A stretch of DNA of 37,722 bases from an uncultured Ruminococcus sp. (GCA_902790475.1 CADASG010000024.1:1-37722), one strand, 5' to 3'. Counted from the stretch's first letter, positions 24,689 to 34,315 are shown. Notes: generated by a model not told the origin, from the sequence alone. Translations and numbers: made by a program.

Positions 24689-25671
24689 ACATCGTATATT
24701 CAAGCTCCGACAGCTACGCAGCCGTAGCAGGAGTGTCGCTGTACTCGCTCATGGTCAACAACAGCGACTGCGATGAGCTGCGTATCTTTATAATTGATAA
24801 CCACATCAGCGAAAAAAATAAGGAGAAGCTCACCTCTATGTGCCGTCAGTTCGGCAGGGACGTGACCTTTATCCCGATTGCCGATATCGAAAAGCTCGTC
24901 GGTACGTCGATCGACGTGGGAAGGTGGAACATCTCTACCTTTGCGCGGCTTTTTTACGGCAGCCTTCTCCCGAAAAGCGTTGACAAGGTGATCCACGTTG
25001 ACTGCGACACCATGGTTATGGATTCGCTAAAACCGCTTTGGGATATGGATCTTAGCGGAAAAGCCGTTGCGGGCGCTCTGGAGTGCATCGGCGACAGCTA
25101 CAAGACCGAGATCGGTATGCAAAAGGACGACATCTACCTCAACGCAGGCAACGTAATGCTCAACCTTGACTATATTCGTGAAAACGGGCTGGAAGAAAAA
25201 TTCAAGAAGTTTATCGCCGGGCGCGACCGTCTGTCCTTTATGGATCAGCCCGTGCTCAACGCCTGCACCACCAACGAAGAAAAGCTGGTGGTGGATTTGC
25301 GTTACAACCTCTACGCGCTCGTTTACTACCTGAAATATAAAAACGTGCTGAAGGCAAAGCGCGTTTCGCATTATTACACCGACAAGGAAGTGGCGCTGGC
25401 AAAGCGCAACCCCTGCATCGTACATTTCACCACCTGCTTTATGGACGGCACTCGCCCGTGGATAGAGGGCAACCGTCATCCGCTGGTTGACCGTTATCTG
25501 GAATACAGGGCGCAGACCCCGTGGGCTGACGAGCCGCTTTGGACGGATGACCGCAGCGCAGTCAAGAAGCTGGGCTACACCATGTTCAACAAGCTGCCGC
25601 AGGGCTTTGTGGCAGGCTCCATCGGCACTGTCCACGACAAGATAATCCCGATGAAAAATAAACTCAAATAG
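24685..25671 (+). CDS. Family 8 glycosyltransferase
   Basis: 328 residues, GT-A fold retaining glycosyltransferase of the LgtC/GspA type. N-terminal 'NIVYSSSDSYAAVAGVSLYSL', metal-binding D106-C-D108 in HVDCDTMVM, the DIYLNAGNVMLNLDYIRE segment and the C-terminal HFTT..RPW. It adds one sugar, often glucose or galactose in this family, to the lipid-linked repeat unit on the cytoplasmic side. Donor and acceptor are unknown. Overlaps the epimerase gene by four bases. Confidence 0.92.
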   Translation: MNIVYSSSDSYAAVAGVSLYSLMVNNSDCDELRIFIIDNHISEKNKEKLTSMCRQFGRDVTFIPIADIEKLVGTSIDVGRWNISTFARLFYGSLLPKSVDKVIHVDCDTMVMDSLKPLWDMDLSGKAVAGALECIGDSYKTEIGMQKDDIYLNAGNVMLNLDYIRENGLEEKFKKFIAGRDRLSFMDQPVLNACTTNEEKLVVDLRYNLYALVYYLKYKNVLKAKRVSHYYTDKEVALAKRNPCIVHFTTCFMDGTRPWIEGNRHPLVDRYLEYRAQTPWADEPLWTDDRSAVKKLGYTMFNKLPQGFVAGSIGTVHDKIIPMKNKLK

Positions 25672-25681
25672 GCGGTGCGCT

Positions 25682-26191
25682 ATGGGCGTAATGATTTTAA
25701 AACTGATGTTTCACATAAATGCCGCGTTAAAAAAATTCGGCTATAAGCTGATTTACGGCAAGCGGCTGCAATTCGGCAAAAAATCCACCTTTCGCCGCAG
25801 ATTCTATGTGTACATAGAGGGCGACGGAAGGGTGGATATCGGCGACGACTGCTTTTTCAACAACGGCGCGTCGCTCAACAGCCTGAGCAGTATAACCATC
25901 GGCGACCGCTGCGTGTTCGGCGAGGACGTCAAGATATATGACCACAACCACAAGTTCCGCGACCTCACACGCCCCGTAAAGGATCAGGGCTTTTCCTCAA
26001 AGCCCGTAGTGATCGGCAGCGACACATGGGTATGCAGCAACTGCGTGATCTTGCAGGGCGTCACCATCGGCAGCCACTGCGTTATAGGCGCAAACTGTCT
26101 GGTATACAAGGACGTACCCGACAACACCATAGTCACCAACGGCGCTCCCATGGTGATGAAGTCCATGAGTATGAACAAGGAAGATCAATAA
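25682..26191 (+). CDS. Left-handed beta-helix (hexapeptide repeat) O-acetyltransferase
   Basis: 169 residues. A short N-terminal amphipathic stretch (about 1-30) is followed by hexapeptide repeats from about 50 to 165 (IGDDCFF, ITIGDRCVFG, VVIGSDTWVCSNCVILQGVTIG, HCVIGANCLVYKDVPDNTIVTNGAPM). The loop DHNHKF carries the histidine that serves as general base in this family. It probably acetylates a sugar of the repeat unit. The first ATG is taken; an in-frame ATG at 25691 is also possible and the ribosome site (AGGCGG) is weak for both. Confidence 0.87.
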   Translation: MGVMILKLMFHINAALKKFGYKLIYGKRLQFGKKSTFRRRFYVYIEGDGRVDIGDDCFFNNGASLNSLSSITIGDRCVFGEDVKIYDHNHKFRDLTRPVKDQGFSSKPVVIGSDTWVCSNCVILQGVTIGSHCVIGANCLVYKDVPDNTIVTNGAPMVMKSMSMNKEDQ

Positions 26192-26192
26192 T

Positions 26193-27329
26193 ATGGAACC
26201 GATAAGAGTATTACAGGAAGACGTTATTATGGATATGGGCGGCATAGAAGTGCTGCTGATGAACCTTTACCGCCATATCGACCGCGAGGCGCTGCAATTC
26301 GACTTTATGATGCACCGCCCCGACCACGCTTTTTTTGAGGAGGAGATCGAGTCATTAGGCGGCAGGATCTACCGCACACCGCCGTTCAACCCCTTCAAGA
26401 TAGGCGCGTTCAAGAAGAGCATAACGGACATTCTGTCCTCTCACCCCGAATACAATATAATCCACTGTCACGCTGAGCTGAACCTTTGGCCGCTGAAATA
26501 CGCGCATGAGCTGGGCGTACCCGTGCGCATAGCGCACAGCCACAACGCAAAGACCACACTCAACCTAAAATACTTCTTTTTTTTATACGAGAAGATGTTT
26601 ATAAAAAACCACTGCACCGATATGTTCATGTGCTCTCCGCTCGCAGGCGAGTGGAGCTTCGGCAAAAAAGCGGTCGCAGAGGGCAAGGTACATATGCTGA
26701 AAAACGGCATTGTCACCGATGATTTCCGCTATAATGAAGCCGTCCGCCGCGAGGTCAGAGAAGAGCTCGGCTTGACCGACGAGATCGCTGTCGGTCACGT
26801 GGGACGCTTTATGAAGCAGAAGAATCACGCGTTTTTGATCGAAATATTCCGTGAGATACACCGCAAAAATCCAAAGACCGTTCTGTTTTTGACGGGCATG
26901 GGCGAGCTCGAGGACAGCATCCGCAGCCTTGTGTCCGAATACGGGCTCACTGACAGCGTGCGCTTTTTGGGCGTGCGCAACGATACCGTGAGACTGTATC
27001 AGGCGTTCGACCTGTTTTTGTTCCCCTCGCTGTGGGAGGGACTTCCCGTTACCGCCATCGAAGCGCAGACAGCCGGACTGCCTGTGCTCATGACCGACGT
27101 TATCGCCGACGAAACCGTAGTTACCGGCAACGTCACCAAGTTCAGCCTCACCCGAAACGCGGAGGAGTGGGCTGATAAAGCGCTGGATATTACAGGCGGC
27201 TTTGACCGACGCGATGTGTCGGATCAGGTGAAGAAGGCAGGCTTTGACATCATTGACACCGCGCAGCGGCTTCAGGCGTTCTATATCGACAGACACCAAA
27301 AAGCCGAACGCGAAAAGAAGAACCGCTGA
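26193..27329 (+). CDS. Family 4 (GT-B) glycosyltransferase
   Basis: 378 residues. N-terminal 'IRVLQEDVIMDMGGIEVLLMNLYRHID' with the glycine-rich acceptor loop, 'HCHAELNLWP', and the C-terminal donor site with the E-x7-E motif in 'LWEGLPVTAIEAQTAGLPVLMTD' (roughly residues 280-300). The 'HVGRFMKQKNHAFLIEIF' segment is the usual GT4 linker to the second Rossmann domain. It starts one base after the stop of the acetyltransferase gene, so it depends on coupled translation. Sugar specificity unknown. Confidence 0.92.
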   Translation: MEPIRVLQEDVIMDMGGIEVLLMNLYRHIDREALQFDFMMHRPDHAFFEEEIESLGGRIYRTPPFNPFKIGAFKKSITDILSSHPEYNIIHCHAELNLWPLKYAHELGVPVRIAHSHNAKTTLNLKYFFFLYEKMFIKNHCTDMFMCSPLAGEWSFGKKAVAEGKVHMLKNGIVTDDFRYNEAVRREVREELGLTDEIAVGHVGRFMKQKNHAFLIEIFREIHRKNPKTVLFLTGMGELEDSIRSLVSEYGLTDSVRFLGVRNDTVRLYQAFDLFLFPSLWEGLPVTAIEAQTAGLPVLMTDVIADETVVTGNVTKFSLTRNAEEWADKALDITGGFDRRDVSDQVKKAGFDIIDTAQRLQAFYIDRHQKAEREKKNR

Positions 27330-27342
27330 GAGGGAGGCTGTC

Positions 27343-28455
27343 ATGGATAAAAAAACCGTTGCCTATATTACGCGGCACCGCGTGACAAACTACGGCTCCG
27401 CGCTGCAAACCTACGCCACACACGCGGTTTTGGAGCGGCTGGGCTATGAAGCGGTGTGCATAGACTACATCCGCGAGGCTGAGCTTTCAAAAAACGTAGC
27501 CTCCACGCGCCTTTCGACCTCGCGCTGGAACGCGAATATCCTGACAAGGATAGTTTATCTTTTGACTCAGAAGCCGATAATGACGACCGCCGCCAAGCGC
27601 TTTGACAGCTATATCGGACGGCTCGTCAAAACGACCGAAAAAGAATATCACTCCGAGCAGGAGCTCAAGGACGACTTGCCTCCTGCCGACGTATATATGA
27701 CGGGCAGCGACCAGGTGTGGAACATCATTTCCGGCATCGGCGTCGATCCTGCCTACTTTCTCTCATTCGTCCCCGACGACAAAAAGAAGATCGCCTATGC
27801 CGCAAGCTTCGGCGGCGCTGAGGTGAATGATAAGGACAGACCGCTGATGGCAAAGCTGCTCAGCCGCTACCAAGCCATAACCGTCCGCGAAAAAAGCGGC
27901 GTGAAGCTTGTTGAGAGCATGGGCGCTCAGGCGCGTCAGGTGCTTGACCCCACTCTGCTTATCGAGCAGAAGGACTGGCTGCGCATCATCCCCGACCGCC
28001 CCTGCACCGAGCAGTATGTGTTGGTTTATCACCTGCACCCAAACAAGGAATTTGAGGCTTACGCCAAGGAATTCGCCAAGCGGCGCGGCATGAAGCTTAT
28101 CCGCATCCACCCGTTTTGGCACCACACCTTCAAGCCGGGCGAGTTTATCCACTGCCCTCCCCTCGAGGACTTTTTGTGGTATATCAAAAACGCTTTCTGT
28201 TTGCTGACCGACTCCTTCCACGGCACGGCGTTCGCGCTGGGGCTCAACACGCCGTTCACCGACGTGCTCCCCGACAAATACAGCGAGCGCATCGAAAGCC
28301 TGCTGGCTGTCACGGGACTGCAAAGCCGAATTTTAAAAAGCTACACCGACTTTGATTCGCCTGCGTTGCCGATAGATTTTGACAAGGTGAACGAGCGGCT
28401 CGCAAGCGAGCGCAAGGAGTCCCTTGACTGCTTAAAACATATGATTGAGGATTGA
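27343..28455 (+). CDS. Polysaccharide pyruvyl transferase family protein (copy 1)
   Basis: 370 residues, PF04230-type GT-B-like fold. Motifs: NYGSALQTYA (16-25), GSDQVWN (121-127), SFHGTAFAL (291-299). Proven members put a pyruvate ketal from phosphoenolpyruvate on a sugar; many members in capsule loci are untested. The ATG at 27343 follows GAGGGAGG; the frame is open upstream into the GT4 gene but lacks a site there. A ferredoxin/FrhB-type gene starts 2 bp past its stop, so the two are closely coupled. Two more family members lie downstream and share only the motifs above. Confidence 0.88.
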   Translation: MDKKTVAYITRHRVTNYGSALQTYATHAVLERLGYEAVCIDYIREAELSKNVASTRLSTSRWNANILTRIVYLLTQKPIMTTAAKRFDSYIGRLVKTTEKEYHSEQELKDDLPPADVYMTGSDQVWNIISGIGVDPAYFLSFVPDDKKKIAYAASFGGAEVNDKDRPLMAKLLSRYQAITVREKSGVKLVESMGAQARQVLDPTLLIEQKDWLRIIPDRPCTEQYVLVYHLHPNKEFEAYAKEFAKRRGMKLIRIHPFWHHTFKPGEFIHCPPLEDFLWYIKNAFCLLTDSFHGTAFALGLNTPFTDVLPDKYSERIESLLAVTGLQSRILKSYTDFDSPALPIDFDKVNERLASERKESLDCLKHMIED

Positions 28456-28457
28456 AT

Positions 28458-29627
28458 ATGAACAATATTTCGGCATTGGGCAAAAAATGCTGCGGCTGCG
28501 CCGCGTGCGAACAGGTTTGCCCCAAGCATTGTATTCAGATGAAGCCCGACGAGGAAGGCTTTTTATATCCTGTAATAGATACCGAAAGCTGCGTTGACTG
28601 CGGCGTGTGCGTCAAGCGCTGCCCTGTTTTGTCCCTGAAGCCTGCGGGCAACACCCCAAAGGTGTTCTCCGTCAAGTCAAAGGACACCGAGATGCTGCAA
28701 AAATGCACCTCCGGCGGCGTTTTTCCGCTGCTTGCGCTTCAAACGATACGCAGCGGCGGCACCGTGTTCGGCTGCGCCTATGACAAATCGCTGCGCGCGC
28801 GTCACACCGCGGCGCGTACCGAATCAGAGCTTGAAGCTATGTTCGGCTCCAAGTACGTGCAGAGCGACACCCGCGGCGTTTATACCGAGGTCAAAGACGA
28901 ACTGCAAAAGGGCGTGCCCGTGCTGTTCAGCGGCACAAGCTGTCAGGTCGCAGGTCTTGTAAGCTTTTTGGGCAGAGACTACGACAATTTGCTGACCGTT
29001 GACGTGCTTTGTCACGGCGTACCTTCGCCGCTGCTGTTCAAAAGACACATGGAGTACCTCGGCAAAAAGCTCGGCGGCGAAGTGAAAAACTTCACCTTCC
29101 GCTGCAAGGATAAGGGCTGGGGCGTGTTCTACAGGGTCGAGACCGCCGACATAAAAAAGGTCGAGCACTCGCATTTTGACCCGTATTTCAGCGCGTTTGT
29201 CGAGGGCAAGACCGTCAGGGAAAGCTGCTACAGCTGCGTTTGCGCGACGCCTGACCGCCACGCCGACATAACTCTCGCCGACTTCTGGGGCATAGACGAT
29301 ATAGACCCGAAGTTCTTTGACAAAAACGGCGTATCGCTGGTGCTTGTCAACACCACCAAGGGCGATAAGGCGATGAACGGACTCAGCTCCGATATAATAT
29401 CTAAACCGCAGAAATTTGAGGACGCGGTAAAGAAAAACAGCAATCTGATAAAGCCCACCAAGCGCCCTGCGTGCCGCGATACCATCTATCAGGGCATGGA
29501 CGGCAACTATGAGGAATATGTGAAAACAAAGCTGAAAATCAAATCGGTTTTGAAAAAGAGAATAAAAATGCTGGTGTCCTTTGACACTAAACGCAAGATA
29601 AAACAACTGATCAAACACAGAGGATAA
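28458..29627 (+). CDS. Ferredoxin-domain FrhB-like (coenzyme F420 hydrogenase beta-type) flavo-Fe-S protein (copy 1)
   Basis: 389 residues. The N-terminal ferredoxin has two [4Fe-4S] motifs: C11-x2-C14-x2-C17-x3-C21-P and C45-x2-C48-x2-C51-x3-C55-P. The FrhB/FdhB domain follows with C83-TSGG, FSGTSCQV (C162), CHGVPS (C185) and ESCYSC (C257, C260) before ADITLADFWG, all usual for the family. F420 is not expected in Clostridia, so the partner is probably ferredoxin with bound flavin (inference). It could reduce or oxidise a sugar or lipid-linked intermediate; the reaction is unknown. The ATG at 28458 has GAGG at 8 bp. Confidence 0.88.
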   Translation: MNNISALGKKCCGCAACEQVCPKHCIQMKPDEEGFLYPVIDTESCVDCGVCVKRCPVLSLKPAGNTPKVFSVKSKDTEMLQKCTSGGVFPLLALQTIRSGGTVFGCAYDKSLRARHTAARTESELEAMFGSKYVQSDTRGVYTEVKDELQKGVPVLFSGTSCQVAGLVSFLGRDYDNLLTVDVLCHGVPSPLLFKRHMEYLGKKLGGEVKNFTFRCKDKGWGVFYRVETADIKKVEHSHFDPYFSAFVEGKTVRESCYSCVCATPDRHADITLADFWGIDDIDPKFFDKNGVSLVLVNTTKGDKAMNGLSSDIISKPQKFEDAVKKNSNLIKPTKRPACRDTIYQGMDGNYEEYVKTKLKIKSVLKKRIKMLVSFDTKRKIKQLIKHRG

Positions 29628-29640
29628 TAAAGGAAACGAT

Positions 29641-30822
29641 ATGGGAAACGATATGAAAAAGATAGGCTTATGCTGCTGCTACAAGCAGCGCAACTACGGC
29701 AGTCAGCTTCAAAGCTACGCCACGACCGTTGAAATGCGCAACCGAAACATCAACTGCGAGGTGATCGTACACACCAAAAAATGGGATCTTGATTATATGA
29801 AGGTCGCCAAGGTGTGGACATTCCCGTTCAACAAGGTGCTGCTCAGCGAGCGCCGCTCACGCTACAAAAAGCGCTTTCTGCTGCTCTTTCACAAGGACGT
29901 CAAGGCGCAGAACGACAAGCGCAACGCCAAGCTTGCCGAATTCTCCAAAAAGCGCTTCACCAATCTTTCCAGACCCGTTGTCGGCTACAGGGAGCTTCAA
30001 AAGCTCGCTGCCGAATACAGCGGCGTATTTGTAGGCTCCGACCAGCTTTGGAGCCCCGGCGGTATCACGGGCAACTTCCACAACCTGATGTTTGTGCCCG
30101 ACGACGTTCACAAGTTCTCTTACTCCACCAGCTTCGGCGTGTCTCAGCTCCCGAAGGACAAGCGCGAGCTTTACCGCACCTTTTTGAACCGTCTTGATTA
30201 CATCAGCGTGCGCGAAAACGCGGGCGCGGAAATCGTGAAGGACGTGTGCGGAAGAACAGCCGAGGTGGTCGCCGACCCCGTTATGCTGCTCACTACCGAG
30301 CAGTGGGAAGAGGAGATACCCTTTGTCAGACAATATGACGAGCCCTATATTTTCGCTTATTTCTTGGGTAAGGACGACACCGGACGCAGACAGGCAGAAA
30401 AGCTTAGAGAGCAGACCGGACTGAAGATCGTCACCGTTCACCACATGGATTCCTACAACAAGGTAGACGTCGGCTTCGGCGATTACGCACCCTACGAGGT
30501 GGGACCCGAGGAGTTCATCAACCTTATCCGCGGCGCGGAATACGTGCTCACCGATTCCTTCCACGGCTCGCTTTTGTCGCTTATGCATCACAAAAAGATG
30601 ATGATATTCAGCCGCTACGCTCAGGGCAGCTCGACCTCAAAGAACTCGCGTATCGACAGCCTGTGCGAAAACCTCGGAGTGCCCGACCGCAAGTATAACG
30701 GCAGCAACTTTGACAACATCACGCAGACGCCGGATTACGATATGGTGGACGAGCGTATGCAAGCCATCCGCGACCGCTCCAAGCGGTTTCTTGACAAGGC
30801 GCTGGCTTTTTATTTTGAATGA
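29641..30822 (+). CDS. Polysaccharide pyruvyl transferase family protein (copy 2)
   Basis: 393 residues, same family: RNYGSQLQSYA (17-27), GSDQLW (132-137), DSFHGSLLSL (about 305-314). It is rich in basic residues between 70 and 110. Two possible starts, at 29641 and 29653, each sit behind a GGAAACGAT site, because a 12-bp unit GGAAACGATATG is perfectly duplicated (29632-29643, 29644-29655). Placed straight after an FrhB-like gene, as for copy 1. Donor and acceptor unknown. Confidence 0.86.
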   Translation: MGNDMKKIGLCCCYKQRNYGSQLQSYATTVEMRNRNINCEVIVHTKKWDLDYMKVAKVWTFPFNKVLLSERRSRYKKRFLLLFHKDVKAQNDKRNAKLAEFSKKRFTNLSRPVVGYRELQKLAAEYSGVFVGSDQLWSPGGITGNFHNLMFVPDDVHKFSYSTSFGVSQLPKDKRELYRTFLNRLDYISVRENAGAEIVKDVCGRTAEVVADPVMLLTTEQWEEEIPFVRQYDEPYIFAYFLGKDDTGRRQAEKLREQTGLKIVTVHHMDSYNKVDVGFGDYAPYEVGPEEFINLIRGAEYVLTDSFHGSLLSLMHHKKMMIFSRYAQGSSTSKNSRIDSLCENLGVPDRKYNGSNFDNITQTPDYDMVDERMQAIRDRSKRFLDKALAFYFE

Positions 30823-30840
30823 TCCTTTTTGGAGGAACAC

Positions 30841-31842
30841 ATGGAACGACCTTTAGTTTCGGTGATTGTACCCGTATACAACGCCGCAGATTATCTTAAA
30901 ACCACGGTGGAGGGGCTTTGCAGCCAAACCTACCGCAATTTGGAGATACTGCTAATCAACGACGGCTCCACCGACAACAGCCCGAAGGTGTGCCGTGAGC
31001 TGGCGGATGCCGACAGCCGCGTTCGAGTGATCGACCGCGAGAACGGCGGAGTTTCAGCCGCGCGCAACAGCGGACTTGAAGCCGCAAGCGGCGAGCTTAT
31101 CGCCTTCTGCGACAGTGACGATTACCCCTGCCCCACCATGATCGAGCACCTTGTGAACATCATGGACGAATACGGCAGCGACGCCGTACACCAGCGCTTC
31201 ATCATGCAGCAGGAGGACAAAACCGACTTTACCGTGCCTGCCGAAACGGGCGAAGTAAACGTGAGGGACACCGGGGAGAGCGTGAAGTGGCTGCTCACCA
31301 AAAAAGAGCCCTACGGCAACGCGGTGTGGGCTAACCTTCTGAAAAGATCGGTGACTGAGGGCGTTACCTTTCCGCTCGGCGTAGCGGTCGGAGAGGACAA
31401 GTTCTTTGTGCTCAAAGCTTATATGAACTGTAAAAACGTCGCGTTCTATGAGGGCAGGGAATATATCTACGTGGTGCGCTGCAACTCGATCGTTCACGAT
31501 ACCTTCAGCGAAAAGCACCTTTCCTCTATCAACAACGCCAACGAGATACTGGCGCTGATAGAAAGGGAGCATCCCGAGTATACCGAATACGCGGTCGTAA
31601 ACAAATATAAAAACTACCTTTCCAATATCAGCCACATTCGCCGCTTTGATAGATCAAATCCCGTTATGGCGGAGGCTTACAAAGAGATAATCACCTTTTT
31701 AAAGGGTAAAAAACCCGACTATATCTACGGTTACCTTTCCAAAAACAGAGCTTTTGAGCTGAGACTGATCAGCTTCAGCGTTCCGCTGTACAGGCTTTAC
31801 ACGCTGATAAAATCGCTCGCCGCAGGCATTTTGAAACGGTAG
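30841..31842 (+). CDS. Family 2 glycosyltransferase
   Basis: 333 residues. GT-A inverting glycosyltransferase: 'VSVIVPVYNAADYLKTTVEGLCSQTY' (6-31), NDGSTDNS (40-47), 'ENGGVSAARNSGL' (67-79), and the metal-binding D91-S-D93-D94. The ATG at 30841 follows GGAGG at 6 bp; a TTG at 30829 overlaps the site. The C-terminal 80 residues include a hydrophobic/basic amphipathic segment that may touch the membrane. Adds a sugar to the repeat unit; identity unknown. Confidence 0.93.
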   Translation: MERPLVSVIVPVYNAADYLKTTVEGLCSQTYRNLEILLINDGSTDNSPKVCRELADADSRVRVIDRENGGVSAARNSGLEAASGELIAFCDSDDYPCPTMIEHLVNIMDEYGSDAVHQRFIMQQEDKTDFTVPAETGEVNVRDTGESVKWLLTKKEPYGNAVWANLLKRSVTEGVTFPLGVAVGEDKFFVLKAYMNCKNVAFYEGREYIYVVRCNSIVHDTFSEKHLSSINNANEILALIEREHPEYTEYAVVNKYKNYLSNISHIRRFDRSNPVMAEAYKEIITFLKGKKPDYIYGYLSKNRAFELRLISFSVPLYRLYTLIKSLAAGILKR

Positions 31843-31862
31843 CGTACCGACGGAGGAATCAC

Positions 31863-33239
31863 ATGTCTCAATATGCTGCCCTTGCGCGGAGCAGGGGCTA
31901 CGGCGAAAAAACCGGGCGCGTTATAAAGCTAAAGGATATTCTCAACTTTATTTCAATGATGATTTTTGCCGCCGTTATTTTCAGCGGCACCACCAAGATC
32001 GCGCCGCTAAAAAAGGAGCTGCTTGTGGTAGGCGGAATGGTCTGTCTGGTCTCCTTTTTTATCACTAACCAAAAAATCCGAATAATGAACGTAACAGCGG
32101 TCATATGGCTGTATGTGATAATGTATATGCTTGCAAGCTCCATGCTGAACAGCAATATGAGCAAGACGATAATCTACGTTTTGATGTATATGGCGTCCTT
32201 TATCGTTATGGTCACGGGCTTTTCCAAAAAGGACTACCTGATGTTCATAAAGATATGCGAGATATTCGCCGCGGTTTTCTGCGCGACTGTCCTGCTCGAG
32301 TTTTTTATCCGTCCGCTGTTTACAAACTATCTTATATTTTTGATGGACACCCCCTCGCGCGCCGCGAGTATCCGCTCCGAAATGAAAATCGGTATTTTCT
32401 CGGGGCTGAGCGGCGAAAAGGGCGAGGCTTCCTATGCCGCAAATATTCTGATCTCCATACAGCTCTGTCAGATATTCGTGCGGAGAAAGGCGAGCAAAAA
32501 GAACATCGCGCTGCTGCTTCTCGCCGTGTTCTCACTGCTGATGTCGGGAAAGCGCACCATGCTTATGATGCCGCTTGTGATAACGCTGGCGTTCTTTTTC
32601 GTCAACAAGATCAAGGGCAGGGTCTTTAAGCTGATTGCCGCTGCGGTCATCGTCGGCATCAGCGTATATATCCTCACCATGATATTCCCGCCCCTCGCTA
32701 TCACAATCGACCGTATCTTCAACTCGTCCTCGGACGATATGCTGACGGGCAGAGGCGACCTGTGGAACGTGTGCAAAAACATGTTCGTTTCAAATCCGCT
32801 GTTCGGCAGAGGCTTCGCCTCCTTCAACACCTTCGCAAACCGCGACTACAACGTAAACGTCATGATGGCGATACAGAACCACGAAAAATGGCTCTTTCAC
32901 GCTCACAGCCTGTATTATCAGTTTTTGGGCGAGCTGGGACTGTTCGGCTCCATCCCCGCGTTTTCCGTTATCCTGTATTCGTGTATCGGCGTTCTCAGGC
33001 TCAGAAAGAACATGGATCAGATGAGCGGCGGCGAAAAGATCATTTATCATTTTTCGCTTTATTATCAGCTTTGGTTTATTATATACGGCTTTACCAGCAA
33101 CGTCGGATACTATCCGCAGGACTTGATAATGTATTTCCTGTGCGTGAGCATGTATCTGTATTTAAAGCACCGCTTTAAGCCGATGCGCAAACCCGTACCC
33201 GACGAAATCAATACGATACAACAAGAGGAATATGTATGA
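31863..33239 (+). CDS. wzy: Polysaccharide polymerase (Wzy/O-antigen ligase-like)
   Basis: 458-residue polytopic membrane protein with about ten to twelve helices and a large outer loop near residues 280-350. This loop carries the family pattern 'GRGDLW......SNPLFGRGFASF' and 'HAHSLYYQFLGELGLFG', as in O-antigen ligase/Wzy proteins. It joins flipped repeat units at the outer membrane face. It overlaps the next gene by four bases (ATGA). The sequence outside that loop is diverged, as is normal for Wzy. Confidence 0.87.
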   Translation: MSQYAALARSRGYGEKTGRVIKLKDILNFISMMIFAAVIFSGTTKIAPLKKELLVVGGMVCLVSFFITNQKIRIMNVTAVIWLYVIMYMLASSMLNSNMSKTIIYVLMYMASFIVMVTGFSKKDYLMFIKICEIFAAVFCATVLLEFFIRPLFTNYLIFLMDTPSRAASIRSEMKIGIFSGLSGEKGEASYAANILISIQLCQIFVRRKASKKNIALLLLAVFSLLMSGKRTMLMMPLVITLAFFFVNKIKGRVFKLIAAAVIVGISVYILTMIFPPLAITIDRIFNSSSDDMLTGRGDLWNVCKNMFVSNPLFGRGFASFNTFANRDYNVNVMMAIQNHEKWLFHAHSLYYQFLGELGLFGSIPAFSVILYSCIGVLRLRKNMDQMSGGEKIIYHFSLYYQLWFIIYGFTSNVGYYPQDLIMYFLCVSMYLYLKHRFKPMRKPVPDEINTIQQEEYV

Positions 33240-34315
33240 GAATAGGAATAGTTACCTTTCAGCGCGCGCTCAACCACGGCGCGTCGCTTCAGATGTACGG
33301 ACTTTACCGCACCCTTAAAAAAATGGGACACGACGTCAAGGTGATCGACTACATCTCCGATCATCAGAGCAAGGCTACGCTCAAAAAGAAGATAGCCGAC
33401 ACGCTCAACGTCGCCCACGACCGCCGCAAGGCTGAGCAGTACCGTAAATTCCGCGAGGAATTTTTAGGCGCGGATATCACCGAGCCGCTCGCGCCCGATC
33501 AGCTCGGCGTGCTCAACGACCGCTTCGACCTCTTTATCGCGGGCAGCGACCAGATCTGGAACAATCATATCGGTTTTTTTGAGCCGTTCTACTTTTTGTG
33601 CTTCGTAAACGACGACAGAAAGAAGTACAGCTACGCGGTCAGCTTCAACCTCAAGGGCGTGCCCGAGAGCAAGGAAGCCGCCTACACCGAGCGGCTGTCC
33701 TCGTTTATGCGTTTTTCGGTCAGAGAGCCCGACGGCGTAGAGGCTGTCAAAAAGCTCACAGGCCGCGACGCGGAGATTCACATCGACCCCTCGCTGCTGC
33801 TCAACACCGACGAATGGCTCAGCTGTATCAAGGGCGTCGAGGTTCCTTCGACAGATAAATATATAGTTATATACACGGTCGGCAAGCCCGTGGCGCTGGT
33901 GGAAAAAGCCAAGGAGCTCGCGAAGAAAAAGGGGCTCAAGCTGTTTTACATGAGCGATTTTTACGGTCATCTCGACGTTAAACACCTGCGCGGCAGAGGT
34001 CCGCTGGAGTTTTTGGCGGCAATCGCCAACGCGGAGTATGTGTTCACAAACTCCTTCCACGGCACTGCATTTTCAATCAATTTCCACCGCCCGTTCTTTA
34101 CGGAGTGTCAGACTCAGAACCGCTACAACTTCCGTTCCGAGTCGCTGATGAGAAAATGCGGATTATTTGACCGCGATCTGTCAAACAATCCCGACGCGCT
34201 CGCGCTCGCTGACAAGCCCGTTGACTGGGAGCGCGCGGAAGCTTCTCTGAACGAGGAGCGCCGCCGTTCAGCCGAATATTTTGAATCTATTGTATCAGAG
34301 GTATCCAGTAAATAA
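33236..34315 (+). CDS. Polysaccharide pyruvyl transferase family protein (copy 3)
   Basis: 359 residues. Motifs NHGASLQMYG (13-22), GSDQIWN (103-109) and NSFHGTAFSI (272-281). The N-terminal motif is NHGAS rather than NYGS, and spacing differs from copies 1 and 2, so it is a separate subtype. It sits between wzy and wzx, with overlapping starts and stops on both sides (ATGA, TAATG). It could act on the repeat unit before export; donor, acceptor and even the pyruvyl activity are untested. Confidence 0.87.
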   Translation: MRIGIVTFQRALNHGASLQMYGLYRTLKKMGHDVKVIDYISDHQSKATLKKKIADTLNVAHDRRKAEQYRKFREEFLGADITEPLAPDQLGVLNDRFDLFIAGSDQIWNNHIGFFEPFYFLCFVNDDRKKYSYAVSFNLKGVPESKEAAYTERLSSFMRFSVREPDGVEAVKKLTGRDAEIHIDPSLLLNTDEWLSCIKGVEVPSTDKYIVIYTVGKPVALVEKAKELAKKKGLKLFYMSDFYGHLDVKHLRGRGPLEFLAAIANAEYVFTNSFHGTAFSINFHRPFFTECQTQNRYNFRSESLMRKCGLFDRDLSNNPDALALADKPVDWERAEASLNEERRRSAEYFESIVSEVSSK

